This document shows, one piece after another, positions 42,106 through 50,698 of a stretch of 64,000 bases of DNA (position 1 is its first letter; each line of letters begins with the position of its first letter). The translations under genes were made by a program, and so were the position numbers. A model generated the notes under the pieces. It was given only the letters and a program-made list of their open reading frames with translations, had not been told where the DNA came from and did no database searches. This stretch comes from Pseudoramibacter alactolyticus (GTDB lineage: Bacteria > Bacillota > Clostridia > Eubacteriales > Eubacteriaceae): NCBI RefSeq assembly GCF_050908235.1, contig NZ_CP194340.1, one strand, 5' to 3'.

Positions 42106-44031
42106 ATGAAAGCTTATGGCATGGTCAGAACGGCATTGGCAATTCCGGAAATCCGGGTGGCGGACCCGGCGGCCAACACGGCGGCGATGATGGCATTGGG
42201 AGAAGAAGCGGCGGCGGCAGGCGTCGGAATTCTGCTTTTTCCGGAGCTGGCGGTGACCGGCTATACCTGCGGAGATCTGTTTGCCCAATCCGCCTTGCTC
42301 GCAGGGGCAGAGGCCGGACTGGCGGCATTGGCCGAATGGAGTCAGGCGGCGAAGATGCTCGTGGTGGTTGGCGCGCCGATTCCCGTGGGGTCAGCGCTTT
42401 ATAATTGCGGAGTGGCCATTAATCGTGGGCGGATTCTCGGATCGGTGCCCAAAACTTATATCCCCAATACCCACGAATTTTATGAAAAGCGCTGGTTTGC
42501 GGCCTCGCGGCAGCTTCAAGAAGATAGGGTCACCCATGCGGGGCAGACCTTCCCCATCGGGGCGGATTTGCTCTTTTCGGATTGGGACGATGCGAATGTG
42601 ACGGTTGGCCTTGAAATCTGTGAGGATCTCTGGGCGCCGGCTCCGCCGTCCGGGGAGCTGGCCGCGGCGGGGGCGACGCTGGTGCTCAATCCTTCGGCCA
42701 GCAATGAGCTGACCGGCAAGAGTGAATATCGGAAGAATCTGGTGGTGCAGCAGTCGGCGCGGTGCAATGCGGCCTATCTTTATGCTTCTTGCGGGATCGG
42801 CGAATCGACGACGGATTTGGTGTTTGGCGGGGAAGGGTTGATCGTTGAAAAAGGGACTGTGTTGGCACAAACAGAGCGCTTTATGCGGGAGGGCCGGCTG
42901 ATCGCTGCCGATGTGGACGTCGAGGCGCTGGTGCACGACCGCCGGATGCAGTCGAGTTTTGCCGATGCAGGTCCGGCGGAGCCCCATCGGCGGGTGGCCT
43001 TTTGCTGTCAGGAGGCGAAGGACTGGCGGCGCCCGGTGAATCCGGCGCCTTTTGTGCCGGCGGATTCGGCCAAACGGACTGCGCGCTGTGAGGAAATTTT
43101 CGCTATCCAGTCGGTGGGGCTGATGAGCCGGCTCCATCACATCGGGGATGTGCCCATGGTGCTGGGGATTTCCGGCGGGCTCGATTCCACCCTGGCCCTT
43201 TTGGTCTGTGCGGATGCCTGCGACCGGCTGGGCCTGCCTCACAGTGCGATTCACGCGGTGACCATGCCCGGCTTCGGGACCACCGACCGCACCTATGACA
43301 ACGCCGTCGCGTTGATTCGCGGTCTGGGGGCGACCTTCCACGAAATCGGCATCAGCCGGGCGGCGGCCGACCACCTGGCGGATATCGGTCACGACTTGGC
43401 CGTGCACGATGTGACTTACGAGAATGCCCAGGCCCGGGAGCGCACTCAGATTCTGATGGATCTGGCCAATCAGGTCGGGGGGATTGTGGTGGGCACCGGC
43501 GATTTGTCGGAGCTGGCGCTGGGCTGGGCGACCTATAACGGCGATCACATGTCGATGTACGCGGTGAACGCCGGTGTCCCCAAAACCCTGGTGCGCTATC
43601 TGGTGGCCTATGTGGCCGATCAAGCCCGTTTTGCGGGGATTTGGCAGATCCTGACGGACGTGCTGGACACGCCGGTGTCGCCTGAGCTTTTGCCGCCGGA
43701 CGAATCCGGCAAGATCGCTCAGAAAACCGAGGATTTGGTAGGCCCCTATGCGCTGCACGATTTCTTCCTCTATCACGTGGTGCGCAACGGCTTTTCGCCC
43801 AAAAAGGTGGATCGGCTGGCCCGGGCCGCTTTTGCCGGGACCTACGATGCGGTGGTGATTCGCAAATGGCTGCGCCGTTTTTATCGGCGTTTCTTTGCCC
43901 AGCAGTTTAAGCGCTCCTGCCTGCCCGACGGCCCGAAGGTCGGAACGGTGGCGCTTTCGCCCCGGGGCGATTGGCGCATGCCTTCCGACGCGAAGGCGAG
44001 CCTTTGGATAGCGGAAGTGGAATCCCTTTAA
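42106..44031 (+). CDS. nadE: Glutamine-dependent NAD+ synthetase
   Basis: 641 residues. The N-terminal nitrilase-type glutaminase domain has the catalytic triad in FPELAVTGYTCGDL (Glu), VPKTYIPNTHEFYEKRWF (Lys) and GLEICEDLWAP (Cys). The synthetase domain (about 320-610) has the pyrophosphate loop LGISGGLDSTLALL and GTGDLSELALGWATYNGDH. It makes NAD+ from deamido-NAD+ and glutamine. ATG 42106 lies 5 nt after ACGGAGG. The DnaA-box cluster lies directly upstream and may overlap its promoter. Confidence 0.97.
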   Translation: MKAYGMVRTALAIPEIRVADPAANTAAMMALGEEAAAAGVGILLFPELAVTGYTCGDLFAQSALLAGAEAGLAALAEWSQAAKMLVVVGAPIPVGSALYNCGVAINRGRILGSVPKTYIPNTHEFYEKRWFAASRQLQEDRVTHAGQTFPIGADLLFSDWDDANVTVGLEICEDLWAPAPPSGELAAAGATLVLNPSASNELTGKSEYRKNLVVQQSARCNAAYLYASCGIGESTTDLVFGGEGLIVEKGTVLAQTERFMREGRLIAADVDVEALVHDRRMQSSFADAGPAEPHRRVAFCCQEAKDWRRPVNPAPFVPADSAKRTARCEEIFAIQSVGLMSRLHHIGDVPMVLGISGGLDSTLALLVCADACDRLGLPHSAIHAVTMPGFGTTDRTYDNAVALIRGLGATFHEIGISRAAADHLADIGHDLAVHDVTYENAQARERTQILMDLANQVGGIVVGTGDLSELALGWATYNGDHMSMYAVNAGVPKTLVRYLVAYVADQARFAGIWQILTDVLDTPVSPELLPPDESGKIAQKTEDLVGPYALHDFFLYHVVRNGFSPKKVDRLARAAFAGTYDAVVIRKWLRRFYRRFFAQQFKRSCLPDGPKVGTVALSPRGDWRMPSDAKASLWIAEVESL

Positions 44032-44067
44032 ATGCGGCGGTGAGGAACCGACGCCAAAGACAACGAG

Positions 44068-44089
44068 GCCCGGAACTCCGGGCTTTTTT
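44068..44089 (+). terminator. Intrinsic terminator of nadE
   Basis: GCCCGG (44068-44073), loop AACT, CCGGGC (44078-44083), then TTTTTT. Confidence 0.88.
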
Positions 44090-44236
44090 ATTGCCTTGTG
44101 AGAGACGGATACAATGGGCCGGGCCTTGATGCAAGAAGAAGGAAGATACGGAAATGACGCTTTGTCGGATGAAAGTTTCACCGAAAGCTGAAAGTTTCTG
44201 CATCGGCGGAAATGTATGAAATTTAATACATATTGA

Positions 44237-44265
44237 TTGCAATTAATTTTGTTTTAAGGTATAAT
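44237..44265 (+). promoter_or_regulatory. Sigma-A promoter of the oligopeptide transporter operon
   Basis: TTGCAA (44237-44242) and TATAAT (44260-44265), 17 bp apart, about 95 nt before the start codon. The rest of 44090-44360 holds no gene. Confidence 0.78.
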
Positions 44266-44360
44266 GTTTTCATATTATATTTTTTTGTGATGACGCGATG
44301 GCGGGCAGGGGCCCGCGGGGCGGGTCATCGTGCAATAATCAGAGGAGGATCGTTTGTTTT

Positions 44361-46238
44361 ATGAGTAAACAAGAGACATTCAAGCCCTTTGTGCCGGCCG
44401 ATCAAGTCAAACCGGAGATCACCGTGACATCGGTGATCATCGGGATCGCGCTGGCCGTGATCTTCGGCGCGTCCAATGCGTACCTGGGACTTCGCGTAGG
44501 GCTGACCATCTCGGCGTCGATTCCGGCTGCCGTGATCTCCATGGGGATCATCCGCATCATCATGCGGCGGGATTCCATTTTGGAAAACAATATGGTGCAG
44601 ACCATCGGATCGGCCGGGGAGTCGCTGGCAGCCGGGGCTATTTTCACCCTGCCGGCGCTTTTTATGTGGGCGGAGGAAGGCGCGACGGAGCTGCCGTCGA
44701 TTGTGACCATTTCCCTCATTGCCCTGCTCGGCGGGATTCTGGGGGTGCTGTTTATGGTGCCGCTGCGGGACGCGCTGATCGTGCAGGAGCACGGCACCCT
44801 GCCCTATCCGGAGGGGATGGCGTGCTCCGAGGTGCTCATTGCCGGGGAAGAGGGCGGCTCCAAGGCCGGCCTCGTCTTTGTCGGTTTGGGGATTTCCGCA
44901 GCGTATAAATTCATCACCGACGGCCTTAAGGTCTTTCCGAGCGAGGTGACCTACGATTTTAACAGCTACAAGGGCGCGGGCATCGGCATGGACGTGCTGC
45001 CCTCGCTGCTCGGCGTGGGCTATATCTGCGGGCCGAAAATTTCGTCCTACATGATGGCCGGCGGTGCGGTGTCCTGGTTTGTGCTGATGCCGCTGATCTA
45101 TATGTTCGGGGTGGCCAATCCCCACGCGCTGTTTCCGGCGTCTCAGGCGATGGCCAAGCTTGGCACCTCCGACATTTGGGGATCTTACATCAAATACATC
45201 GGGGCCGGGGCTGTGGCGGCCGGCGGGATCATGAGCCTGATCAAGTCGCTGCCGCTGATCGTCAACACCTTTGCCAAGGCTTTCAAGGAATACGGCAAGG
45301 GTATGGCGGAAGAAGTGACCCGCACTTCGAAGAATCTGCCGATGAAGGCCGTGCTCATCGGGGTTGTGATCATCGCGATTGCCCTGTGGCTGCTGCCCGA
45401 CGTACCGGTAAATCTGCTCGGCGCCATCATGATCATCATTTTCGGCTTTTTCTTCGTGACGGTTTCGGCCCGGATGGTGGGCATCGTCGGCAGCTCTAAC
45501 AACCCGGTGTCGGGGATGACCATCGCGACGATGCTCATCGCGACGATCATTCTCCGGGCGACGGGCAATATCGGCAACAAGGGGATGGTGGCGGCCATTG
45601 CCATCGGATCGGTCATTTGTATCGCGGCGGCCATTGCCGGCGATACCTCCCAGGATCTGAAGACGGGCTATATCGTCGGCGCGACGCCCTATAAGCAGCA
45701 GATCGGCGAGATCATCGGCGTCTGCGCTTCGGCCGTGGCCATCGGCGGCGTGTTGTATTTGCTCAACTCCGCGTGGGGCTACGGCACCGAGCAGCTGCCC
45801 GCGCCCCAGGCCGGCATGATGAAAATGGTCGTCGAGGGCGTGATGCACGGCAATCTGCCGTGGTCGCTGGTGTTTGTCGGCGTTTTTCTGGCGGTGGTCG
45901 TCGAGATTCTCGGCGTGCCGGTGCTGCCCTTCGCCGTGGGGCTTTATCTGCCGATTTACCTGAGCACCCCGATCATGGTGGGCGGGTTGATCCGCCTCTT
46001 TGTGGACCGGCGCCGCAGGGTTTCCGACGAAGACCGCAAGGAGCAGGTGGAAAACGGCACCCTCTTTGCCTCGGGGATGATCGCCGGAGAGGGGCTTGTG
46101 GGCATCCTGCTCGCCGTATTCGCGGTGGCCAATATCAACCTGCAGGTGCCCTTCAGCATCGGGCGCATCGGCGGTGTGATTTGTTTCGCGGCGCTGTGTG
46201 CCGTGTTCCTGGCCTTTATCAACCGCAAACACGCCTAA
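44361..46238 (+). CDS. OPT-family oligopeptide transporter
   Basis: 625 residues with roughly 14-16 hydrophobic spans. The start of the transport domain, EITVTSVIIGIALAVIFGAS and NAYLGLRVGLTISASIPAAV, and the NNMVQTIGSAGESLAAGAIF segment are typical of bacterial OPT proteins, proton-coupled symporters for short peptides or metal chelates. ATG 44361 is chosen with AGAGGAGGAT upstream; the longer GTG frame lacks one. It is followed by its own hairpin and then by a PqqD-like gene and a dipeptidase gene, so peptide use is the likely theme. Confidence 0.92.
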   Translation: MSKQETFKPFVPADQVKPEITVTSVIIGIALAVIFGASNAYLGLRVGLTISASIPAAVISMGIIRIIMRRDSILENNMVQTIGSAGESLAAGAIFTLPALFMWAEEGATELPSIVTISLIALLGGILGVLFMVPLRDALIVQEHGTLPYPEGMACSEVLIAGEEGGSKAGLVFVGLGISAAYKFITDGLKVFPSEVTYDFNSYKGAGIGMDVLPSLLGVGYICGPKISSYMMAGGAVSWFVLMPLIYMFGVANPHALFPASQAMAKLGTSDIWGSYIKYIGAGAVAAGGIMSLIKSLPLIVNTFAKAFKEYGKGMAEEVTRTSKNLPMKAVLIGVVIIAIALWLLPDVPVNLLGAIMIIIFGFFFVTVSARMVGIVGSSNNPVSGMTIATMLIATIILRATGNIGNKGMVAAIAIGSVICIAAAIAGDTSQDLKTGYIVGATPYKQQIGEIIGVCASAVAIGGVLYLLNSAWGYGTEQLPAPQAGMMKMVVEGVMHGNLPWSLVFVGVFLAVVVEILGVPVLPFAVGLYLPIYLSTPIMVGGLIRLFVDRRRRVSDEDRKEQVENGTLFASGMIAGEGLVGILLAVFAVANINLQVPFSIGRIGGVICFAALCAVFLAFINRKHA

Positions 46239-46257
46239 TCAGCTGTGTGAACCGAAG

Positions 46258-46282
46258 AGCCTGCCCCTGCGGCAGGCTTTTT
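46258..46282 (+). terminator. Intrinsic terminator after the OPT gene
   Basis: AGCCTGCC (46258-46265), loop CCTGC, GGCAGGCT (46271-46278), then TTTT. It lies only 26 nt before the PqqD-like start, so part of the transcripts may read through. Confidence 0.82.
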
Positions 46283-46307
46283 GGCCGAGAACGACAGGGA
46301 AAAGCCA

Positions 46308-46667
46308 ATGAGAACCAAAAAAATCAAGGACAATTTCCTCGATTATGTGCCGCGGCCCAATACGCTGTTTCCGGCGGCGCCGAACGCGGCCGGCCATATC
46401 GAGATCGCCGTGCAGAACAAGGGCTTTTTTAATAAGATCGCCCAGGTGGTGTTTAAGCGGCCGAAGGTCAGCCATATCGAGCTCGACGATTTCGGCAGCT
46501 TTGTGTGGCGCGCGATGGACGGCGAGCGCTCGGTTTATGCCATCGGCCAGTTGGTCCATTCGGCGTTCGGCGAGGCGGCAGAACCGCTTTACGAACGGCT
46601 GTGCCGCTATATTAAAACGCTCCACGACAATCATTACGTGGTCTATGTGAACAAATTAAAGGCCTGA
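46308..46667 (+). CDS. PqqD-like (RiPP-recognition-element type) protein
   Basis: 119 residues with the PqqD fold signature: a winged-helix-like segment VSHIELDDFGSFVWRAMDGE (about 57-76), then RSVYAIGQLV and LCRYIKTLHDNHYVVYV. In RiPP pathways such domains bind leader peptides for a radical SAM or other modifying enzyme, but no precursor or maturase gene is seen here. Similar stand-alone PqqD proteins are common in Firmicutes beside unrelated genes. ATG 46308 has CAGGGA upstream. Placed between a peptide transporter and a dipeptidase, its role is unknown. Confidence 0.75.
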   Translation: MRTKKIKDNFLDYVPRPNTLFPAAPNAAGHIEIAVQNKGFFNKIAQVVFKRPKVSHIELDDFGSFVWRAMDGERSVYAIGQLVHSAFGEAAEPLYERLCRYIKTLHDNHYVVYVNKLKA

Positions 46668-46710
46668 GGCACCCGCTTTGAGGCGGCAAAAATCAGAAAG
46701 AAGGGATTTC

Positions 46711-48165
46711 ATGCGTGTTTTAGAAAATCTTGAACCGAAAAATGTTTTTCGCTTTTTCGAAGAGCTGACCCAGATTCCCCGGCCATCCCATCAGGAGAAG
46801 GCCGTCAGCGATTATCTGGTCCGCTTTGCAAAGGACCGCGGCCTGGAGGTGCACCAGGACGCGCTTTATAATGTGATTATCATCAAGGAGGCCAGCGAGG
46901 GTTATGAAGACGCGGAGCCGATCATCCTTCAGGGCCATATGGACATGGTTTGCGAAACGGCGCCGGGCTGCACCAAGGACATGAACCGGGAAGGGCTGGA
47001 TCTTGCGGTGGACGGCGATTATATCTCGGCGGCGGGCACGACCCTCGGCGGGGACGACGGCGTGGCCGTGGCCTATGCCCTGGCGCTGCTCGACGACGAG
47101 ACGCTTTCCCATCCCCGGCTGGAATTTGTCTGTACCGTGGCCGAGGAAGTGGGCATGGACGGCGCCCACGCCATCGACTGCTCCCCGCTCAAGGGACATC
47201 TGATGCTCAACATGGATTCAGAGGACGAGGGCGTGGTGCTCGCGGGCTGTGCCGGCGGCGGCACGGCAAAAGTGAGCCTTCCGGCCGAGCGGGAGGCCTG
47301 CTCCTGGGAGCGGGTGACCCTGCAGGTGACGGGCCTGACCGGGGGGCACTCCGGCACGGAGATCGACAAGGGACGGGCCAGCTCGGCAGCGGTGCTGGCC
47401 CGGGTGCTGCGGGAAGCGGCGGATCAAACCGGACTGCGGCTTTTGGCGATGATGAACGGCAGCAAGGACAACGCCATTTCCCGGGAGGGCGCGGCCCTGG
47501 CGGCCGTCGAGAACCGGCAGGTTTTTGCCGACGCGGTGAAGGCCTCGGCCTCGGCCATCGCGGAGGAAGTCCATGTGGTGGATCCGGGACTGACCACTGT
47601 CGTGACGGACGGACGGCTCGTCGCCGGGGTATCGCCGGAGGCGGATGTGCTGACCGCTGCGGCAACGCGGCGCGCGCTCGCCCTGATGGCGGCATTGCCG
47701 GCCGGGGTGCAGCGCATGAGCGACAACGTGGCGGACCTGGTGGAGACCTCGCTCAACTGGGGTGTGGTCACGCTGGACGGCGACGGGCTTTTGATGCGGG
47801 CGGCGCTTCGCAGCTCGGTGGGAACGGCCTATCGGGCGCTGGCCGCCAAGGTGCGCTGGGTGGCGGAATCCCTGGGCGCCGCGGCTGAAATGAGCGGCGA
47901 ATACCCGGCCTGGGAATGGGTGGAACATTCGGTGCTGCGGGATAAAATGGCGCGGATCTACCGCGATATGTTCGGCAAAGAGCTCGTGATCGAAGCCATT
48001 CACGCCGGCGTGGAATGCGGTCTTTTGGCCGGCAAGATCGCAGACCTGGACGCGATTTCCATGGGGCCTGATATTTTGGATATCCACACGCCCCAGGAAC
48101 GGCTTTCCATCTCGTCGACCAAACGGATGTACGATTTTATCGTCAAAATTATCGAAACCAAATAA
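46711..48165 (+). CDS. pepD: Aminoacyl-histidine dipeptidase PepD (M20/M28-type)
   Basis: 484 residues, the usual PepD length. Zinc ligands appear as GHMDMVCE (His near 81), GDDGVAVAYALALL (Asp near 119), and CTVAEEVGMDGA (the Glu-Glu pair near 150). The lid domain with GGHSGTEIDKGRA follows, and HAGVECGLLAGK supplies the last His/Glu near the C-terminus. It splits Xaa-His and other dipeptides in the cytosol, fitting the OPT transporter two genes upstream. ATG 46711 lies 6 nt after AAGGG. Confidence 0.95.
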   Translation: MRVLENLEPKNVFRFFEELTQIPRPSHQEKAVSDYLVRFAKDRGLEVHQDALYNVIIIKEASEGYEDAEPIILQGHMDMVCETAPGCTKDMNREGLDLAVDGDYISAAGTTLGGDDGVAVAYALALLDDETLSHPRLEFVCTVAEEVGMDGAHAIDCSPLKGHLMLNMDSEDEGVVLAGCAGGGTAKVSLPAEREACSWERVTLQVTGLTGGHSGTEIDKGRASSAAVLARVLREAADQTGLRLLAMMNGSKDNAISREGAALAAVENRQVFADAVKASASAIAEEVHVVDPGLTTVVTDGRLVAGVSPEADVLTAAATRRALALMAALPAGVQRMSDNVADLVETSLNWGVVTLDGDGLLMRAALRSSVGTAYRALAAKVRWVAESLGAAAEMSGEYPAWEWVEHSVLRDKMARIYRDMFGKELVIEAIHAGVECGLLAGKIADLDAISMGPDILDIHTPQERLSISSTKRMYDFIVKIIETK

Positions 48166-48182
48166 AAAACGGCAACGAAAAG

Positions 48183-48220
48183 CGCCGGCTGTCTGCAGAC
48201 AGCCGGCGTTTTTCGTTTTA
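48183..48220 (+). terminator. Intrinsic terminator of pepD
   Basis: CGCCGGCTGTCTG (48183-48195) and CAGACAGCCGGCG (48196-48208) form a long stem with a small loop, followed by TTTTTCGTTTT. Downstream, 48221-48389 holds no gene that I can see. Confidence 0.92.
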
Positions 48221-48383
48221 CCCGGTTATTTGTGGTGATAACGGCAGTTGATTTATGATTTTGGCTAAATATTCAATCATAAAAGCCAAAAGGCGTAAAA
48301 GGCATTTTTGATCCATTTGCCGCGTTTATAAAAACAATGGAAGCCTATATTATATGATGATAACAACAAAAGGATTCATCAAA

Positions 48384-48429
48384 ACAAAAAACGGATGTTC
48401 CTCCTGTAAAGGACAGAGAAGCATCCGTT
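48384..48429 (-). terminator. Terminator of the secreted-protein/small-peptide operon
   Basis: On the minus strand AACGGATG (48422-48429) pairs with CATCCGTT (48390-48397), and the A6 run before 48391 gives the T-tract. The loop is 24 nt. Confidence 0.7.
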
Positions 48430-48478
48430 CGTTAGCCCTGATTCATATATCATGCGTCCATTTTTTGAGGACAAATTA

Positions 48479-48634
48479 TTAACACAGGATTTTTATTGCT
48501 CGAGCGGAAGTCGCCGGCGATGCGATAGGAACATTTTTGTAACCAATAAAGCCGATAATGACAAGGACAAGCATGACGGCAAGCAATGACAGGATGCAAA
48601 TACCAATTATTTTGAAGAATTTGTTCCAATTCAT
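48479..48634 (-). CDS. 51-residue membrane peptide coupled to the secreted-protein gene
   Basis: The frame begins MNWNKFFKIIGICILSLLAV, continues as one hydrophobic span to about residue 31, and ends with a short hydrophilic tail (YKNVPIASPATSARAIKILC). Its ATG overlaps the TGA of the upstream secreted-protein gene (ATGA), and GGAGAG lies 4-5 nt upstream, so translation is coupled. A terminator follows. The size, single span, Cys at the end and pairing suggest a small membrane anchor, immunity or toxin-like peptide, but no family is recognised. It is too short for routine gene callers. Confidence 0.7.
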   Translation of the reverse strand: MNWNKFFKIIGICILSLLAVMLVLVIIGFIGYKNVPIASPATSARAIKILC

Positions 48635-49299
48635 TTTGCTCTCCAGAAATGAGAAGTCGATTTTCCATTAGGGTAACTGGTCATTCGGCCGTACATTGTC
48701 CCCACCTGAACAGAAAGTCCTTTTATAGGGCCGATTTTATAGAAGTAGGAAGCTCTCGAATAAACTTTGTTGCCGCTGATGTAACTGGATTTGCTGGTAG
48801 GGTTTGTTTGAACGAGCGGATTAAGGTTTTTTACGACATAAGCATTCGTATAAACAACAGAACGTATCCTGTTATTTTTCACACGGTAGCCGGTTTCCAA
48901 ACGGTATTGTAAAGTGGTTATTCCTTTGATTTTCATCGAATGGGTCGCACTCGTTCGACGAACGATGGTGCTTGCTTTTGATTTTTTCAGAAGTGAAGGC
49001 GCCGATGAAACAGCCTCAGAATAGTCACTAACGACGATATCCGGATTTTGAGATGGCGGATTTAAATAGGTATCTGGATTTGATAGCAATTGAAGAAATG
49101 TTTCTTTATCACTTTGAGAGAGTTTATTGAATTGTGTTAAGTCTTTAGGGGATTCTTTGGCTAAAAACGCTTGATATTGTGAAATTGTTAATGACGGGTT
49201 TGTATTATTTTTTTCTGTTGCCATCACGACGCCGGAAAGAAAAAATAAGACAAGTGCGATTAATAGAGTAGTACAGAAATATTTTTTGCGAATTGTCAT
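48631..49299 (-). CDS. Secreted protein of unknown function
   Basis: 222 residues with a clear signal peptide: MTIRKKYF, a hydrophobic core (TTLLIALVLFFLSGVV) and an AXA-like site VMA|T near residue 27. The mature part has an N-terminal helical section (SPKDLTQFNKLSQSDKETFL) and a Ser/Tyr-rich beta-type C-terminal half (about 120-222) with a final aromatic tail HFWRAK. I recognise no domain. ATG 49299 has AAAGGAAC 6 nt upstream; ATG 49317 overlaps that site. The region is clearly A/T-richer than its neighbours, which suggests acquisition by transfer. It has its own promoter and palindromic operator. Confidence 0.75.
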   Translation of the reverse strand: MTIRKKYFCTTLLIALVLFFLSGVVMATEKNNTNPSLTISQYQAFLAKESPKDLTQFNKLSQSDKETFLQLLSNPDTYLNPPSQNPDIVVSDYSEAVSSAPSLLKKSKASTIVRRTSATHSMKIKGITTLQYRLETGYRVKNNRIRSVVYTNAYVVKNLNPLVQTNPTSKSSYISGNKVYSRASYFYKIGPIKGLSVQVGTMYGRMTSYPNGKSTSHFWRAK

Positions 49300-49327
49300 T
49301 TTAAAAGTTCCTTTCATAGCTAATTTA

Positions 49328-49374
49328 TTAGGATATCCTAATTAAATTATACAGCCTTATGAAATCGAAGTCAA
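49328..49374 (-). promoter_or_regulatory. Strong promoter with palindromic operator for the secreted-protein operon
   Basis: On the minus strand TTGACT (49369-49374) and TATAAT (49346-49351) are 17 bp apart. A perfect 14-bp palindrome, TTAGGATATCCTAA (49328-49341), covers the expected transcription start. That is a classic repressor position; MarR/PadR-like dimers bind such sites. The regulator gene is not nearby. Confidence 0.8.
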
Positions 49375-49487
49375 TAAAAAAAATAATAAAATATGATCGG
49401 CATGGATTAAAAGTTGAATCAAATCGACGCTCAGACTGCCGACAAAATCTGAGATTTTATATTTTTAAGCTTTTTTGCTGGTGCGAA

Positions 49488-50447
49488 TCAGGGCGTAAGT
49501 TCGGCCAGCGCTTGGGCCGTGGCCAGATCGGTGATGAGCATATTCACATACCCGCCGCGCAGGGCGCCGCGGATGGCGCGGGCTTTTTCCGGGCCGCAGC
49601 ACACGCCGATGGCATAGGGCGTGCGGCGCAGGGTCTCGAGATCGACGCCGATGACCTTTTCGTTAATGGGAAAGGGGGTGCAGGATCCCCGTTCGTCGAA
49701 AAAATGCATGCAGATATCGCCGCAGACTCCGGCAGCCTGCAGCTCGGCGATCATTTCGCCGGTGAAATAGCCGGTGCGGATGATGGTTGAGCGGCTGTCC
49801 GGTAGGCCGATGGACGTCAGGGCGACGTCGAGCCGGGCGGCCTTTTTGAGCACCCGCTGGATGCTCTGCTCCTTCATCAGCTCGCATTTGGTCTCGAGTC
49901 GTGAGACCATGGCCGGGGCGTGCATGGGCAGGTAATGACCGCCGAAGTTTTCCGCCAGAGCGGCAGCGATGGTGTTGCCGTGAAGCTCGTTGGCGACGAA
50001 TCCGCTGCCGCCGTTTAAAGGCACAAATGTCAAATTCTTAAAAGCACGGGCGGGACGGTAGCGGCTGACGGCGGCCAGGGTGGTGCCCCAGGAGATGCCG
50101 ACCACCTGCCCGGGAGAAAGAACGCGCTCGAGGGTGGCGCCGGCCACGAGGCCGGCCTGGGTTTTGAGGTCGCTTTGGGGCGTATCGTCAAAGATGATGG
50201 CCTCTTTGAGGCCGAAACGCGCTTCAAGGGCCTCCTCCAGCTGATAATGATCGCGGCCGTCGGGTTCGGCGATGGTGATGGTGACCATGCCGATCTCCCG
50301 GGCGGTTTTGAGCAGCTTGGAGACGGTGGGCCGGGAAAGGCCGAGCTGCTTGGCGATGGTCTGCTGGCTGAGTCCCTCGTCATAATACAAACGGCTGGCG
50401 CGGAGCATGGTGCGGCGATGGTGTCGGGTGGGTTTGGCATGTGACAT
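49488..50447 (-). CDS. SorC/DeoR-family sugar-responsive transcriptional regulator
   Basis: 319 residues. The N-terminal helix-turn-helix is QQTIAKQLGLSRPTVSKLL (about 28-46). The remainder is the SorC sugar-phosphate-binding domain: GISWGTTLAAVSRYRP (about 118-133), FVPLNGGSGF, LTSIGLPDSRS and GDICMHFFDERG. Divergent from, and likely controlling, the glucitol PTS operon, as SorC-type and GutR-like regulators do. ATG 50447 follows GGAGGTCC. A TATAAT at 50493-50498 (minus strand) is its likely -10. Confidence 0.92.
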   Translation of the reverse strand: MSHAKPTRHHRRTMLRASRLYYDEGLSQQTIAKQLGLSRPTVSKLLKTAREIGMVTITIAEPDGRDHYQLEEALEARFGLKEAIIFDDTPQSDLKTQAGLVAGATLERVLSPGQVVGISWGTTLAAVSRYRPARAFKNLTFVPLNGGSGFVANELHGNTIAAALAENFGGHYLPMHAPAMVSRLETKCELMKEQSIQRVLKKAARLDVALTSIGLPDSRSTIIRTGYFTGEMIAELQAAGVCGDICMHFFDERGSCTPFPINEKVIGVDLETLRRTPYAIGVCCGPEKARAIRGALRGGYVNMLITDLATAQALAELTP

Positions 50448-50519
50448 GAATGGACCTCCGGAATCGGGTGCATGCAGGAATGAATTAAAATCATTATAGC
50501 GCATTTTGGCCGGAAAGCG

Positions 50520-50533
50520 TTGACAAATGTCAA
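50520..50533. promoter_or_regulatory. Operator-like inverted repeat in the divergent region
   Basis: TTGACA-AA-TGTCAA, a perfect 6-bp inverted repeat, lies between the regulator gene and the PTS operon. Part of the same motif (ATTTGACA) covers the -35 of the operon promoter at 50631-50638, so one regulator dimer could bind both. Confidence 0.55.
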
Positions 50534-50632
50534 AAAAAGCGCATTCAGAAAACGGGGCTAAAAGGGAAAAAACGAAATAATAGGGTTAAAAAAGAAAGAA
50601 AATTTTAAGAATTAAGAAATTTTTACGAACAT

Positions 50633-50661
50633 TTGACAGTGCATTTTCCCCTCGCTATAAT
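50633..50661 (+). promoter_or_regulatory. Consensus promoter of the glucitol PTS operon
   Basis: Perfect TTGACA (50633-50638) and TATAAT (50656-50661) with 17 bp spacing, about 40 nt before the gutM start. Confidence 0.92.
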
Positions 50662-50698
50662 AAGGGCATTGTGAAAACCAGCGAGGGAGGTGCGGCCA

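Noticed and set aside
48450..48668. 72-codon minus-strand frame over the small-peptide region
   Set aside because: The overlapping 51-codon frame has the ATGA coupling, ribosome binding site and membrane span; the longer frame is Cys/His-rich out-of-frame translation.
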